Source: Polynucleobacter parvulilacunae (GTDB taxonomy: Bacteria > Pseudomonadota > Gammaproteobacteria > Burkholderiales > Burkholderiaceae). Taken from it: a stretch of DNA of 64,000 bases. A program made the translations under genes and the position numbers. This document shows, piece by piece, positions 18,129 to 28,334 of this stretch. Each line of letters begins with the position of its first letter. Positions within the stretch are counted from its first letter, which is position 1. The notes below the pieces were generated by a model. It ran no database searches and was not told the DNA's origin. It saw nothing but the letters and a program-made list of their open reading frames with translations. Location of the stretch: contig NZ_JACVPW010000013.1 in assembly GCF_018881715.1 (NCBI RefSeq), positions 310,001-374,000 of the forward strand, in the 5' to 3' direction.

Positions 18129-19250
18129 TTATCGCTGCCCTACTTTGACATCGCCAAAGACAGCCTGCGCTTCACGAGGCAAACAACGCCAATAGCGTTC
18201 ATTTGCGTTAACGGTACCGCCTAAAGCTGCAGCAGCTTCCCATCCCCAGCGAGGTTTATATAAAAATGCTCTTGCTAGAGCAACCAGATCCGCATCACCT
18301 GCCTGCAGAATATCTTCAGCTTGTTGGGGTTCAGTAATCAAGCCTACCGTCATGGTTGGCAAACCTGATTGTTCTTTAACGATCCTTGCAAAGGGCACTT
18401 GGTAGTTTGGCCCAATGGCAATCTTCTGCTTAGGCGAAATACCTCCAGAAGAGATATGAACAAAATCACATCCAAGTGGTTTTAGTTGCTTAGCAAAATC
18501 AGCTGTCTCTTGCGGCGTCCAACCACCCTCTATCCAGTCGCTTGCGGAAATGCGAATGCCAAGCACACCTTGATAGGCTGAACGCACTGCTGCAAATAGC
18601 TCCAAGGGGAAACGGATTCGGCTTTCAAATGAGCCGCCATATTCATCAGTGCGCTGGTTGGCAATTGGCGATAAAAATTGATGCAGCAAGTAACCATGTG
18701 CACCATGCAATTCAATTCCATCGATTCCAATACGATCTGCACGTTTTGCTGATGACACAAAGTCATCAATTAATTTCTTTAATTCAGCCTTGCTTAATTC
18801 GTGAGGAGGACGTTCGCCATCGAGCTGCGGAATGGCTGAAGGCGCTAAAGTTTCCCAACCACCCTGATCTTTAGCCAGTAATTGACCACCATCCCAAGGG
18901 GTAGCACTTGAAGCTTTACGACCGGCGTGAGCAAGCTGTATGAAAACTGGTGTCGCTGGAGCTAAAGCACGAGCACGCCATAATTTATCTTTTAAAGCTG
19001 CTTCAGTACGGTCATCCCATAAACCGAGACAGGCAGGTGTAATTCGAGCTTCTGGACTAACCCCGGTAGCCTCAATAATGAACAGTGCTGCACCGCTATT
19101 CAGTAAATTACCCCAGTGCATTAAATGCCAATCAGTAGCCTCACCGTTATTTGCCGAATATTGGCACATGGGGGCAACGACAATCCGGTTGGCCAGCTCT
19201 AAAGGGCCTCTCGGGGAACTTAGGGTGTATGTGGAGAATAAAAGACTCAT
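18129..19250 (-). CDS. NADH:flavin oxidoreductase / old yellow enzyme (YqjM/NamA-like)
   Basis: An FMN ene-reductase that reduces activated C=C bonds using NAD(P)H. The 373-residue protein shows the YqjM-class features APMCQYSA (Cys29, Tyr31), QLAHAGRKAS and the substrate-binding His182/His185 pair in ELHGAHGYLLHQFLSP, then NQRTDEYGGS. I chose ATG at 19250 because AAGG precedes it by six bases and MSLLFSTYTL matches family N-termini; an in-frame TTG eleven codons earlier has no support. The physiological substrate of such enzymes is usually unclear. It is transcribed divergently from mmsA across about 160 bases and ends 30 bases before the Bug receptor start, so these two may be co-transcribed. 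Confidence 0.9.
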   Translation of the reverse strand: MSLLFSTYTLSSPRGPLELANRIVVAPMCQYSANNGEATDWHLMHWGNLLNSGAALFIIEATGVSPEARITPACLGLWDDRTEAALKDKLWRARALAPATPVFIQLAHAGRKASSATPWDGGQLLAKDQGGWETLAPSAIPQLDGERPPHELSKAELKKLIDDFVSSAKRADRIGIDGIELHGAHGYLLHQFLSPIANQRTDEYGGSFESRIRFPLELFAAVRSAYQGVLGIRISASDWIEGGWTPQETADFAKQLKPLGCDFVHISSGGISPKQKIAIGPNYQVPFARIVKEQSGLPTMTVGLITEPQQAEDILQAGDADLVALARAFLYKPRWGWEAAAALGGTVNANERYWRCLPREAQAVFGDVKVGQR

Positions 19251-19414
19251 GGAATGCCTTAAAAAAGCCCAAAATGAGGGCAAAAATACGAAAATTGCCG
19301 TAAAGCGATAGAATACTTAAAAAGCAGAATATACGAGACAGTGAAGTTGTGCAGGCCTTGATGCCAAATGACTTTATTACCCAAAACCTTTGAAAACACT
19401 CACTACAAGAGACT

Positions 19415-20935
19415 ATGAACGCACCTCAAGCCTTTGAATCAAAAGAAGATATCGGCCATTTCGTTAGCGGCACTGTTGTTAACCCTAAAGATGGTCGTTT
19501 TGCTGATGTTTATAACCCAACCAAAGGCGCTGTAGCCCGCCGAGTTGCCCTTGCCAGCCGCAAGGAGGTCGATGCTGTAGTTGCTGTAGCTCAAAAAGCC
19601 TTTGAGACCTGGAGTCAAACAAGTCCTCTGCGTCGTTCACGCATCATGTTTAAGTATCTCGAACTTTTAAATGCTAATCGAGACGAATTGGCGGCCATCA
19701 TTACGGCTGAGCATGGCAAGGTTTTTACAGACGCACAAGGCGAAGTTACGCGCGGTATTGAGATCGTTGAATTTGCTACTGGCATCCCTGAGTTACTTAA
19801 AGGCGACTACACAGAACAGGTTTCTACTGGTATCGATAACTGGGTAATGCGTCAGCCTCTAGGTGTGGTTACCGGAATCACTCCATTTAACTTTCCTGTA
19901 ATGGTTCCAATGTGGATGTTCCCGGTGGCGATTGCTTGCGGCAACACCTTCATCCTCAAGCCTAGCCCAACAGACCCTTCCGCATCATTATTTATGGCCA
20001 AGCTACTTAAAGAAGCCGGTCTTCCTGACGGTGTATTTAACGTTGTTCAAGGCGATAAAGAAGCAGTTGATGCCTTAATCGAAAATCCAGACGTTAAAGC
20101 GGTGAGTTTTGTAGGGTCTACTCCAATCGCGAATTACATATATGAGCGTTGCGCTCACTTTGGCAAGCGTTCACAAGCTTTGGGTGGCGCTAAGAACCAT
20201 ATGGTCATCATGCCTGATGCGGATATCGATAAGGCAATTGATGCTTTGGTTGGTGCTGCCTACGGCTCTGCCGGTGAGCGCTGCATGGCGATTTCCGTAG
20301 CAGTATTGGTTGGTGATGTTGCAGAAAAAATTATGCCTAAACTAATTGAGCGCACCAAGACTCTAAAAGTTAAAGATGGCATGGAACTTGATGCTGAAAT
20401 GGGTCCCATTGTTACTAAAGCAGCCCTTGAGCGCATTACTGGCTATATTGATGCTGGCGTAGCTTCCGGTGCAAAACTTCTTGTTGATGGCCGTGGATTC
20501 AAGGTACCTGGCAACGAGAATGGCTTCTTTATTGGTGGAACATTATTTGACAATGTCACACCAGATATGAAGATCTATTTAGAAGAAATCTTTGGGCCAG
20601 TTTTATCTTGCTTGCGGGTTGCCAACTTTACAGAAGCCCTCAATTTGGTTAACTCCTGTGAGTTTGGCAACGGTGTTGCTTGCTTCACCAGCGATGGCAA
20701 TATTGCCCGTGAGTTTGCTCGTCGCGTCCAGGTAGGCATGGTTGGTATTAACGTACCTATTCCTGTACCTATGGCATGGCATGGCTTTGGTGGTTGGAAG
20801 AAATCCATTTTTGGCGATATGCATGCATACGGCAAAGAAGGTGTGCGTTTCTACACCAAGCAAAAGAGTGTGATGCAGCGCTGGCCTGAGAGCATTGCTA
20901 AAGGGGCAGAGTTTGTGATGCCTACTTCCAAGTAA
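19415..20935 (+). CDS. mmsA: CoA-acylating methylmalonate-semialdehyde dehydrogenase
   Basis: This aldehyde dehydrogenase converts (methyl)malonate semialdehyde to propionyl- or acetyl-CoA in valine, myo-inositol or beta-alanine breakdown. The 506-residue protein has the catalytic Cys290 in [12 protein letters not shown], the cofactor stretch [15 protein letters not shown] and [13 protein letters not shown]. The Glu of the ELGGK motif in ordinary hydrolytic aldehyde dehydrogenases is replaced (Ala255 in ALGGAKNH), as in CoA-dependent family members. AGAG lies just before the ATG. No mmsB or other valine genes are adjacent. Its propionyl-CoA product would belong to the same metabolism as PrpE, encoded 14 kb away. 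A clear terminator follows. Confidence 0.9.
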   Translation: MNAPQAFESKEDIGHFVSGTVVNPKDGRFADVYNPTKGAVARRVALASRKEVDAVVAVAQKAFETWSQTSPLRRSRIMFKYLELLNANRDELAAIITAEHGKVFTDAQGEVTRGIEIVEFATGIPELLKGDYTEQVSTGIDNWVMRQPLGVVTGITPFNFPVMVPMWMFPVAIACGNTFILKPSPTDPSASLFMAKLLKEAGLPDGVFNVVQGDKEAVDALIENPDVKAVSFVGSTPIANYIYERCAHFGKRSQALGGAKNHMVIMPDADIDKAIDALVGAAYGSAGERCMAISVAVLVGDVAEKIMPKLIERTKTLKVKDGMELDAEMGPIVTKAALERITGYIDAGVASGAKLLVDGRGFKVPGNENGFFIGGTLFDNVTPDMKIYLEEIFGPVLSCLRVANFTEALNLVNSCEFGNGVACFTSDGNIAREFARRVQVGMVGINVPIPVPMAWHGFGGWKKSIFGDMHAYGKEGVRFYTKQKSVMQRWPESIAKGAEFVMPTSK

Positions 20936-20952
20936 TCTTTGGTGTGGAAAGC

Positions 20953-20980
20953 AAAAAAGCGATCTTCGGATCGCTTTTTT
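20953..20980. terminator. Bidirectional Rho-independent terminator between mmsA and the DUF1178 gene
   Basis: A GCGATC stem with a TTCG tetraloop and GATCGC, flanked by six A on the left and six T on the right, so it can terminate both the plus-strand mmsA and the minus-strand DUF1178 transcripts. Confidence 0.93.
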
Positions 20981-21012
20981 ATTTACTCACCAGATTTTTC
21001 CGTTTGAAGTAA

Positions 21013-21498
21013 TCACTGAAGTGTATTTTTTAAAGCAGGCATCATAGGCAACGACAATACATCGATACCCTCTTCCCTTAAAGCCTCAGCCTCATCTAGA
21101 GTAGTTTGACCGCGAATGCTTCTTTCAGGAGATTCTTTGTAATGAATCTTCCTGGCTTCATCCGCAAAAGAATTCCCAACATCTTCTGAGCGACCCATCA
21201 GCTCTCGCATTCCTTTTAAAAAGGCTGCTTGTACCTGCGCTTCAAGTTGAGAATGATCACTTCCTGTGAGAGCAACAACGCCGCCACTGACGTTTTCGGC
21301 TTCAGTCTTAGGTATTGCTAACTCAGTAGATGAAGACTTTGCGATATGAGGGGCTGACGGCATGCGAGTGATTTCTACACTGTCACATACTGGGCAAGAA
21401 AGCATGCTCTTATCTTGCTGGGCAAGATAATCCTCTTCAGAGGCAAACCATCCTTCAAAACGATGGTCAAGCGGGCAGGCTAAGTTATAAACTTTCAT
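21013..21498 (-). CDS. DUF1178 family protein
   Basis: A 161-residue cytosolic protein of unknown function. The start MKVYNLACPLDHRFEGWF and the SCPVCDSVEITRMPSAPH segment are characteristic of DUF1178, which is common in alpha- and betaproteobacteria. The CPVC pair together with the early Cys8/His12 could make a small zinc-binding head; the middle is low-complexity and the C-terminus carries a conserved-looking helical part (DEARKIHYKESPERSIRGQT). It lies 66 bases after the Nudix gene on the same strand, at the very end of the long complex I gene series, and ends before a bidirectional terminator. Confidence 0.85.
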   Translation of the reverse strand: MKVYNLACPLDHRFEGWFASEEDYLAQQDKSMLSCPVCDSVEITRMPSAPHIAKSSSTELAIPKTEAENVSGGVVALTGSDHSQLEAQVQAAFLKGMRELMGRSEDVGNSFADEARKIHYKESPERSIRGQTTLDEAEALREEGIDVLSLPMMPALKNTLQ

Positions 21499-21563
21499 AA
21501 AACGTATATAAGGGCAAAAGCTATAAATTCAATACCCCTATTTTAATCGGGTTTGAAACAACC

Positions 21564-22163
21564 CTAGTCGATTGGGTGTGGCTTTACTAGTCCCCTGCGG
21601 TAGCGGTCCAGCCAATAGGCCGAAATAGTGGTTTTAACGTCAGTAATCTCGCCACCCTCTATCCACCCTATCAACTGCTCTAATGGTGCTGCAAAGACAT
21701 CTAAAAACTCTTCATCATCAAGATGACTGTTACCAGGCACCAATTCTTCAGCTAAATAGATGTCAATAAACTCAGTTGAATACGAAATGACTGGATGGAT
21801 GCGCCGGATAAAACTCCATTTTTTTGCTGTGTAGCCGGTCTCTTCCTCGAGTTCACGTTTTGCGCACACCAAATGATCCTCGCTAGGATCTAGTTTCCCA
21901 GCGGGGATTTCTAAACAAGCTTTTGCAATTGGATAGCGATACTGGCGCTCGAGAAGAACCCTACCGTCGTCTAAGATCGCAACAATCGCTACGGCCCCAG
22001 GATGAGTTAAATACTCACGCACAGCTGTTTCACCATCAGGAAGTGAGACCTGATCTCGCTTCATCTTTAAAAAGATGCCGCCGTAAATATCTTCACCAGA
22101 GATGCGCTCTTCACGCAAATGTGCATCACCAGATGGGAGGTCATTAAATGATTTTTCAGTCAT
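21564..22163 (-). CDS. NUDIX hydrolase (ADP-ribose pyrophosphatase-like)
   Basis: A 199-residue Nudix hydrolase. The complete Nudix box runs from GKLDPSEDH to RELEEETGY (Gly, Glu, Arg-Glu and Glu-Glu at the required spacings), preceded by the ADP-ribose pyrophosphatase-like LERQYRYPIAKACLEIPAG. This suggests cleavage of ADP-ribose or a related nucleoside diphosphate. I chose ATG at 22163; an in-frame TTG at 22208 would add 15 residues and has no better ribosome-binding site. It lies downstream of nuoN beyond a strong hairpin and so may have its own promoter or depend on read-through. Confidence 0.88.
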   Translation of the reverse strand: MTEKSFNDLPSGDAHLREERISGEDIYGGIFLKMKRDQVSLPDGETAVREYLTHPGAVAIVAILDDGRVLLERQYRYPIAKACLEIPAGKLDPSEDHLVCAKRELEEETGYTAKKWSFIRRIHPVISYSTEFIDIYLAEELVPGNSHLDDEEFLDVFAAPLEQLIGWIEGGEITDVKTTISAYWLDRYRRGLVKPHPID

Positions 22164-22253
22164 GGTTCTTGGGAATTTATCTAGGTTGGGTTTAATAAGA
22201 AAACTCAATAAGCCATCTTAATAATTCTAGATGTCATTTTCATGGCTCTAAAT

Positions 22254-22281
22254 AATAAAGGCTCCATAAGGAGCCTTTATT
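22254..22281 (-). terminator. Strong hairpin terminator after nuoN
   Basis: Perfect 12-base arms (AATAAAGGCTCC and its complement) around a four-base loop; the 3' arm on the minus strand ends CCTTTATT and runs into ATTTAG, supplying a T-rich tract. It sits 17 bases after the nuoN stop and probably ends the complex I transcript, at least partly. Confidence 0.82.
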
Positions 22282-22297
22282 AGTACATTCAATTCCT

Positions 22298-23797
22298 TTA
22301 GGATCCCAATAAGGTGCGACGCATCGCATCCAAACAAAGGCTCATCAGCCCTGCAGGAACAATACCAATCACCAGCACCAAAATACTATTCAGACTCAAG
22401 ATTCCTTTAGCGAAACCAGATCCAGAAACAGTGATTTCATGCGCAGGTTCATCGAAGTACATCACCTTAACCACTCTGAGATAGTAGAACGCGCCAATCA
22501 ATGAGGCGATTACAGCGATTACAGCCAAGAAAGTGTGCTCAGCATCAACTAGGGCTTCCAATACACCCAACTTAGCCGCGAAGCCTACTGTAGGCGGAAT
22601 ACCAGCTAAAGAGAACATCATGACCAAACCAATAAAAGCAAACCATGGGTGATTTTTGTTCAAACCTTTTAAGCCATCCAGGGTTTCGCAGTCATAGCCC
22701 TTGCGTGACAAAGCCATCAATAAACCGAAAGTACCAAGTGTTGTTAACACATAGGTAATTGCATAGAACATAGATGCACTAAATGCATGATCGTCAAATA
22801 CAGAGAGCATACCCAGGAGTACAAAGCCCATTTGCGTAATTGCTGAGTAAGCCAACATGCGCTTGACGTTTGTTTGGGCAATCGCAGTTACGTTACCAAC
22901 GACTAATGATAGAACTGCCAGTAGCACTAACATTGGCTGCCAGTCACCCAGCAATGGCAATAAGGTATTTACCAATAAGCGGAATAACAAAGCAAATGCA
23001 GCCAACTTTGGAGCAGCAGCGATCATCAAAGTGACAGCTGTAGGTGCACCTTGATACACATCCGGTACCCACATGTGGAATGGCACAACACCCAATTTGA
23101 AGGCCAATCCAGCAACGATGAACACTAATCCAAATGCCATTACCAAATGATTTACACGTGGATCAGCTACAACCTTAAAGATCTCGATCAAATCTAAAGA
23201 TCCTGTTACGCCATACAACATTGACATGCCATAGAGCAAGAATCCAGAAGCTAATGCGCCTAAGATGAAATACTTAATACCAGCTTCAACACTCTTCTCA
23301 CTACTGTGACGCATAGCAACCAGAGCATAGGTTGGTAACGCCATCAATTCAAGGCCGAGGTACAAAGTAAGCAGATTTGCACCCGAGATTAGTACGAACT
23401 GACCAAGCAAGGCAAGCAAAGCCAAAACAATAAAGTCTGGACGGAACAAAGCGCGATCCATTAAGTATTGCTTGGAATAAATCAGACTTACCAATACAGC
23501 GATACAAGAACAAGCCTTAAGCAAGTTTGAGAATGGGTCTGACTGAAATAAACCATTCATAGCCACTAGAGCAGGATCACCCATGCGCCCTACAAAAGCA
23601 AAAATGAGATAGGCCAATAAAATCAGTGAGAAGAAATAAACAAAACCAACTCCGCGTGGAGTATGGAAGATGTCCTGTTCAACACCAGGTGTGGATGTCA
23701 CTCTCTCGCGAACATAAACACTAGCAACCAATAGTAAGCAAGTTGCTACGAGTAAAACAAGTTCCGGCAGGATGGCGTATAGATCGAATGCTTGCAT
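22298..23797 (-). CDS. nuoN: NADH-quinone oxidoreductase subunit N
   Basis: NuoN is one of the three antiporter-like membrane subunits of respiratory complex I that move protons across the inner membrane. The 499-residue protein is composed of about fourteen hydrophobic helices and includes the family segments [19 protein letters not shown], with the conserved Glu, and [25 protein letters not shown], with the channel Lys. It is the last of the fourteen nuo genes and follows nuoM by ten bases. A strong hairpin lies 17 bases downstream. Confidence 0.97.
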   Translation of the reverse strand: MQAFDLYAILPELVLLVATCLLLVASVYVRERVTSTPGVEQDIFHTPRGVGFVYFFSLILLAYLIFAFVGRMGDPALVAMNGLFQSDPFSNLLKACSCIAVLVSLIYSKQYLMDRALFRPDFIVLALLALLGQFVLISGANLLTLYLGLELMALPTYALVAMRHSSEKSVEAGIKYFILGALASGFLLYGMSMLYGVTGSLDLIEIFKVVADPRVNHLVMAFGLVFIVAGLAFKLGVVPFHMWVPDVYQGAPTAVTLMIAAAPKLAAFALLFRLLVNTLLPLLGDWQPMLVLLAVLSLVVGNVTAIAQTNVKRMLAYSAITQMGFVLLGMLSVFDDHAFSASMFYAITYVLTTLGTFGLLMALSRKGYDCETLDGLKGLNKNHPWFAFIGLVMMFSLAGIPPTVGFAAKLGVLEALVDAEHTFLAVIAVIASLIGAFYYLRVVKVMYFDEPAHEITVSGSGFAKGILSLNSILVLVIGIVPAGLMSLCLDAMRRTLLGS

Positions 23798-23807
23798 TTG
23801 TACTTAC

Positions 23808-25274
23808 TCAGAGTTTGCTAACAGCAACATGCTGCAGCAGATTAATTACAGCTGGATGAATAATGTCCGTGAATGGTTTTGGATAAACACCCATGCCAAT
23901 TACGCAGATAGATAAAACAGCCATCAAGAAATACTCACGACAATTCAAGTCTTTCAATTCTTCAACGTGGGCATTATTAATGGTGCCGAAGAATACGCGC
24001 TTGACCATCCAAAGTGAATAAGCGGCGCCAAGAATCAACGCGGTAGCAGCCAAGATGCCGATCACAAAATCGTAATCAACCGCCGCCAAAATAACCATGA
24101 ACTCACCTACGAAACCGGAGGTTGCAGGTAAACCGCAGTTAGCCATTGCCATCAACACAGCAAAAGCAGTAAATGCAGGCATGCGATGAACTACGCCACC
24201 GTAATCAGCGATCTGACGGGTATGCATGCGGTCATAAAGTACGCCAATAGACAAGAACATTGCACCAGCTACAAAGCCATGTGAAATCATTTGAACAATG
24301 CCGCCCTCTATGCCCAATGGACTAAAAAGGAAAAAGCCTAATGTCACAAAACCCATATGCGCTACTGATGAGTATGCAACCAGCTTTTTCATATCTTTCT
24401 GTACCAAAGCAACTGCGCCTACGTAGATCACAGCAACGAGAGATAAGAAGATTACAAATGGGCCGAGGTATTGACTTGCATCTGGAGCAATCGGCAATGA
24501 GAAGCGTAAGAAACCATAAGCACCAAGTTTCAACATAATCGCAGCCAACACTACTGAGCCGCCTGTTGGCGCCTCAACGTGCACGTCTGGCAGCCAAGTA
24601 TGCAATGGCCACATTGGAACCTTCACCGCAAACGCCATGAAGAATGCAGCAAACAATAAGATCTGCTCTACGATGTCTAAGCGGGCATTTTGCCAAGCTA
24701 AGATATCAAAGGTATTGGTCACGTTATACAGGTACAGCATGGCAATCAAAGTTAATAAAGAGCCAAGCAATGTGTACAAGAAAAATTTGAAGGCAGCATA
24801 AATGCGGTTATGACCACCCCACACACCAATGATGATGTACATCGGGATAAGCGTAGCCTCAAAGAAAACGTAGAACAGCAAGGCATCAAGCGCGCAAAAT
24901 ACACCAATCATTAATCCAGAAAGGATCATGAATGAAGCCATGTATTGCGACACCTTGGTTTCAATCACTTCCCAAGCAGCTATCACCACAATGATGTTGA
25001 TAAAGGCGGTAAGCACAATAAACCAAACAGAAATACCGTCGATGCCCAGGTAGTAGTTAATGTCGTAACGCGGGATCCAGCTAATTTTTTCTACAAACTG
25101 CATTCCAGAATTAGCGATATCGAAATTAATCACCAATGGAAGAGTTGCGATAAAGCCGAGCACGGCACCAACAAGCGCTAACCAGCGTACGCCGGCAGTT
25201 GGCTTCTCGGACCCATAGAACAAAATAATGAGTCCAAAGACAATTGGGGTCCAAATGGCGTAAGAAAGAATCAT
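23808..25274 (-). CDS. nuoM: NADH-quinone oxidoreductase subunit M
   Basis: An antiporter-like proton-pumping subunit of complex I, 488 residues with about fourteen membrane helices. Key segments are LLFYVFFEATLIPMYIIIGVWGG, with the conserved proton-path Glu, and AFAVKVPMWPLHTWLPDVHVEAPTGGSV, with the channel Lys and the discontinuous-helix proline region. The order nuoL-nuoM-nuoN is conserved, with gaps of 24 and 10 bases. Confidence 0.97.
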   Translation of the reverse strand: MILSYAIWTPIVFGLIILFYGSEKPTAGVRWLALVGAVLGFIATLPLVINFDIANSGMQFVEKISWIPRYDINYYLGIDGISVWFIVLTAFINIIVVIAAWEVIETKVSQYMASFMILSGLMIGVFCALDALLFYVFFEATLIPMYIIIGVWGGHNRIYAAFKFFLYTLLGSLLTLIAMLYLYNVTNTFDILAWQNARLDIVEQILLFAAFFMAFAVKVPMWPLHTWLPDVHVEAPTGGSVVLAAIMLKLGAYGFLRFSLPIAPDASQYLGPFVIFLSLVAVIYVGAVALVQKDMKKLVAYSSVAHMGFVTLGFFLFSPLGIEGGIVQMISHGFVAGAMFLSIGVLYDRMHTRQIADYGGVVHRMPAFTAFAVLMAMANCGLPATSGFVGEFMVILAAVDYDFVIGILAATALILGAAYSLWMVKRVFFGTINNAHVEELKDLNCREYFLMAVLSICVIGMGVYPKPFTDIIHPAVINLLQHVAVSKL

Positions 25275-25298
25275 AGTGGCTACTTAAGTAACAAAGGC

Positions 25299-27359
25299 CT
25301 AGCGAACAAAAGGCAGGTAAGCGTACAAAACCCAAGCAAGCAATACCGCTAGGCCAGCAATCATTGCGAAGGCATAGTGATAGAGATAACCGGATTGCAA
25401 ATGACGTATTACTCCAGCAAAGCGCCCTACTGCATGCGCACTGCCGTTAACAAAGAATCCGTCGATGATTTTTTGATCACCGCGATGCCACAAGAAACTA
25501 CCAATCCAAATGAGGCCTTTGGCAAATACAGCCTGGTTGATTTCATCGAGATAGTACTTGTTATCGAATAACTTTTTAATAGGCGCAAATGCTTCTGCAA
25601 CTTTACCCGGTAACTTTGGTGCCCACAGGTATCCAATAGCTGCAGTCAGAACACCAAGAACTACCAATAGCAATACTGGAGAGGTAAATGCATGAATAGC
25701 CATCGCAATCGGGCCATGGAATTCATCTTCCAATTCTTTCATCACTGGATGACGAGCTAAATCAATGAAGATGGAATCACCGAAGTATGTTCCGAACAAC
25801 AAAGGCGAAATTGTGTAGAAACCAATGATCACCGAAGGAATAGCCAAAAGAATTAAAGGCAGAGTCACAACAAATGGAGACTCGTGTGGCTTCTGGCCTG
25901 GTGCCAAACCATGGTGAGCACGATCATCACCCTGCTCCGCATGATCATGGTGATGATCGTGCGCGTGGGCATCGTCATGACCCCAACGTGCTTTGCCATG
26001 GAATACATAGAAATACAAACGGAAAGAATACAAAGCGGTAACAAATACGCTAGCCATTACAGCAAAATAAGCAAATCCAGAGCCTGGGATATGGCTAGCA
26101 GCAACCGCCTCAATAATGGAATCTTTTGAATAGAAGCCGGAGAAGAATGGTGTACCTACTAAAGCCAGGTTACCCAACAACATCATGAGGCACGTAATCG
26201 GCATGTATTTCCAGAGACCACCCATCTTGCGCATGTCTTGTTCGTGATGCATACCAAGAATTACGCTACCAGCCGCAAGGAATAAGAGCGCTTTAAAGAA
26301 AGCGTGAGTCATCAAGTGGAAGATAGCAACTGGGTAAGCTGATACGCCAAGTGCAACAGTCATGTATCCCAACTGAGACAAGGTGGAATAAGCAACAACA
26401 CGCTTAATATCGTTTTGAACAATGCCAAGGAAACCCATAAAGAGTGCAGTAATAGAGCCAATCACCAAAATGAAGCTCAATGCCGCATCTGATAGCTCAA
26501 ACAATGGTGACATACGTGACACCATGAAGATGCCTGCGGTAACCATGGTTGCCGCGTGAATCAATGCGGAGATAGGGGTTGGACCTTCCATTGAATCAGG
26601 CAACCAAACATGCAGTGGGAATTGTGCGGATTTACCCATTGCACCAATAAATAAACAGATACAAGCTACTGTCATCAAGTTCCAGCTTGTTCCTGGGAGA
26701 GTTTGAGCAGCCAATGCTGAGTTCTGCGAAAAGATCACGTCATATTGCATCGAACCTGTGCTCGCTAGCAAGATGCCAATGCCAAGGATGAAGCCAAAGT
26801 CACCTACGCGGTTTACCAAGAAAGCCTTCATATTGGCAAATACTGCAGACTGGCGCTCAAAGTAGAAGCCAATCAACAAATAAGAAACCACACCCACTGC
26901 TTCCCAGCCGAAGAAGAGCTGCAATAGGTTATTACTCATTACCAACATCAACATGGCAAAAGTAAACAAAGAGATATAGGAGAAGAAGCGGTTGTAACCC
27001 TCTTCACCATTCATGTATCCAATGGTGTAGATATGAACCATCAATGACACAAAGGTCACTACACACATCATGGTTGCAGTTAAAGGATCAATTAAGAAGC
27101 CAATATCTAAATTGAGCTCACCCAACTGCATCCAACGATACACAGTACCGTTGAAATAGAAACCGTCCATTACTTGGACTAAAACATTGCAAGAAAGCAC
27201 GAAAGCAATTGTTACGCCCAAGATAGTCACAAACTGACTTGCGCCATGACCAATGCGGTTACCGCCTAATTTAGTACCAAAGAAGCCGGCAATGATGGAG
27301 CCAACTAATGGCGCCAATGGAATTGCGCAGAGTACGGGAATGTTTAAGGTCAATTGCAT
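25299..27359 (-). CDS. nuoL: NADH-quinone oxidoreductase subunit L
   Basis: The distal antiporter-like subunit of complex I, whose long C-terminal lateral helix braces the membrane arm. The 686-residue protein has LLQLFFGWEAVGVVSYLLIGFY, with the conserved Glu, and GAMGKSAQFPLHVWLPDSMEGPTP, with the channel Lys. A histidine- and aspartate-rich hydrophilic insert lies near residues 457-483, between two membrane segments. It follows nuoK by two bases. Confidence 0.97.
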   Translation of the reverse strand: MQLTLNIPVLCAIPLAPLVGSIIAGFFGTKLGGNRIGHGASQFVTILGVTIAFVLSCNVLVQVMDGFYFNGTVYRWMQLGELNLDIGFLIDPLTATMMCVVTFVSLMVHIYTIGYMNGEEGYNRFFSYISLFTFAMLMLVMSNNLLQLFFGWEAVGVVSYLLIGFYFERQSAVFANMKAFLVNRVGDFGFILGIGILLASTGSMQYDVIFSQNSALAAQTLPGTSWNLMTVACICLFIGAMGKSAQFPLHVWLPDSMEGPTPISALIHAATMVTAGIFMVSRMSPLFELSDAALSFILVIGSITALFMGFLGIVQNDIKRVVAYSTLSQLGYMTVALGVSAYPVAIFHLMTHAFFKALLFLAAGSVILGMHHEQDMRKMGGLWKYMPITCLMMLLGNLALVGTPFFSGFYSKDSIIEAVAASHIPGSGFAYFAVMASVFVTALYSFRLYFYVFHGKARWGHDDAHAHDHHHDHAEQGDDRAHHGLAPGQKPHESPFVVTLPLILLAIPSVIIGFYTISPLLFGTYFGDSIFIDLARHPVMKELEDEFHGPIAMAIHAFTSPVLLLVVLGVLTAAIGYLWAPKLPGKVAEAFAPIKKLFDNKYYLDEINQAVFAKGLIWIGSFLWHRGDQKIIDGFFVNGSAHAVGRFAGVIRHLQSGYLYHYAFAMIAGLAVLLAWVLYAYLPFVR

Positions 27360-27361
27360 GA

Positions 27362-27670
27362 CTAGCCTTTTAGGTGGTCAAGATCTTCAGCATTAATGGT
27401 GTCAACCTTACGGAAGAGCACCACCAAGATTGCCAAGCCGATAGCCGCTTCAGCAGCTGCCACAGTCAAAATAAAGAATACGAATACTTGACCAGCCATA
27501 TCACCCAAATAATGAGAGAAGGCTACAAAGTTCATGTTCACCGCAAGTAACATCAATTCAATTGCCATCAGCAGAACGATGACATTCTTACGGTTTAAGA
27601 AAATACCAATAACACTAGTTGCAAATAAGATTGCACTGAGCACTAAATAGTGAGCGAGAGTGATATTCAT
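27362..27670 (-). CDS. nuoK: NADH-quinone oxidoreductase subunit K
   Basis: A 102-residue, three-helix membrane subunit of complex I (MrpC-like). It carries the two buried glutamates typical of NuoK, one in [13 protein letters not shown] and one in [12 protein letters not shown], both important for proton transfer in the family. Its ATG overlaps the nuoJ stop by four bases (ATGA). Confidence 0.97.
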   Translation of the reverse strand: MNITLAHYLVLSAILFATSVIGIFLNRKNVIVLLMAIELMLLAVNMNFVAFSHYLGDMAGQVFVFFILTVAAAEAAIGLAILVVLFRKVDTINAEDLDHLKG

Positions 27671-28314
27671 TTCTTCTCCCCTCTTACATCCTGCTTTGCT
27701 GCCATGTCTGAACCCATCTTCACAATACGCATACGATCTGCAGCAACTACATTGACCTGCTCATGGATATTTTGAGCTTTAGAGTCTTTGCGATTACGCA
27801 ATGTCAAAGCAACAGCAGCAATAATCGCTACTAACAAGATCACGCCAGCCACTTCGAACGCGTAGACATAATCAACGAAGATCAACATGCCTAAGGCTTG
27901 CGTATTGTTAGCCATCACTTCTTCTGGCATCGGCTGTACTGGAGCATTGGTGCCAATGAAACTACGAATAATCACAATCGATAACTCTAAGACGATCACA
28001 GCGCCCATTAAAAAGGCAACTGGCAAGAACTTTTTGAAGTCGCGACGAAGGTGCTCTAAATCCAAATCGAGCATCATGACGACAAACAGGAACAAGACCA
28101 TTACAGCGCCTACATAAACCAGAATCAGAGCCAAGCTTAAAAACTCTGCTTTTAGAAGCATCCAAAGACCAGATGCGCAGAAGAACGCTAATACTAGAAA
28201 TAAGGCAGCATGGACTGGGTTACGGGCCGTGATTACGCGTAAAGCAGAAATAACTAGTAAACCTGCAAAGCCGTAAAAGAAAACAGCAAATAAAGTAGAT
28301 GGATCGAATGTCAT
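27667..28314 (-). CDS. nuoJ: NADH-quinone oxidoreductase subunit J
   Basis: A 215-residue complex I membrane subunit with five predicted helices and a hydrophilic C-terminus. The conserved [20 protein letters not shown] helix, which undergoes the pi-bulge change in known structures, is clear at about residues 60-80. It lies between nuoI (20-base gap) and nuoK (4-base overlap). Confidence 0.96.
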   Translation of the reverse strand: MTFDPSTLFAVFFYGFAGLLVISALRVITARNPVHAALFLVLAFFCASGLWMLLKAEFLSLALILVYVGAVMVLFLFVVMMLDLDLEHLRRDFKKFLPVAFLMGAVIVLELSIVIIRSFIGTNAPVQPMPEEVMANNTQALGMLIFVDYVYAFEVAGVILLVAIIAAVALTLRNRKDSKAQNIHEQVNVVAADRMRIVKMGSDMAAKQDVRGEKK

Positions 28315-28334
28315 ATTAGTTCAGCTCGATTCGA

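Noticed and set aside
19251-19283. TTG-started extension of the old yellow enzyme
   Set aside because: The ATG at 19250 has AAGG at proper spacing and matches family N-termini.
19251-19414. Search for a mmsA promoter
   Set aside because: Several AT-rich hexamers are present but none forms a -35/-10 pair with correct spacing.
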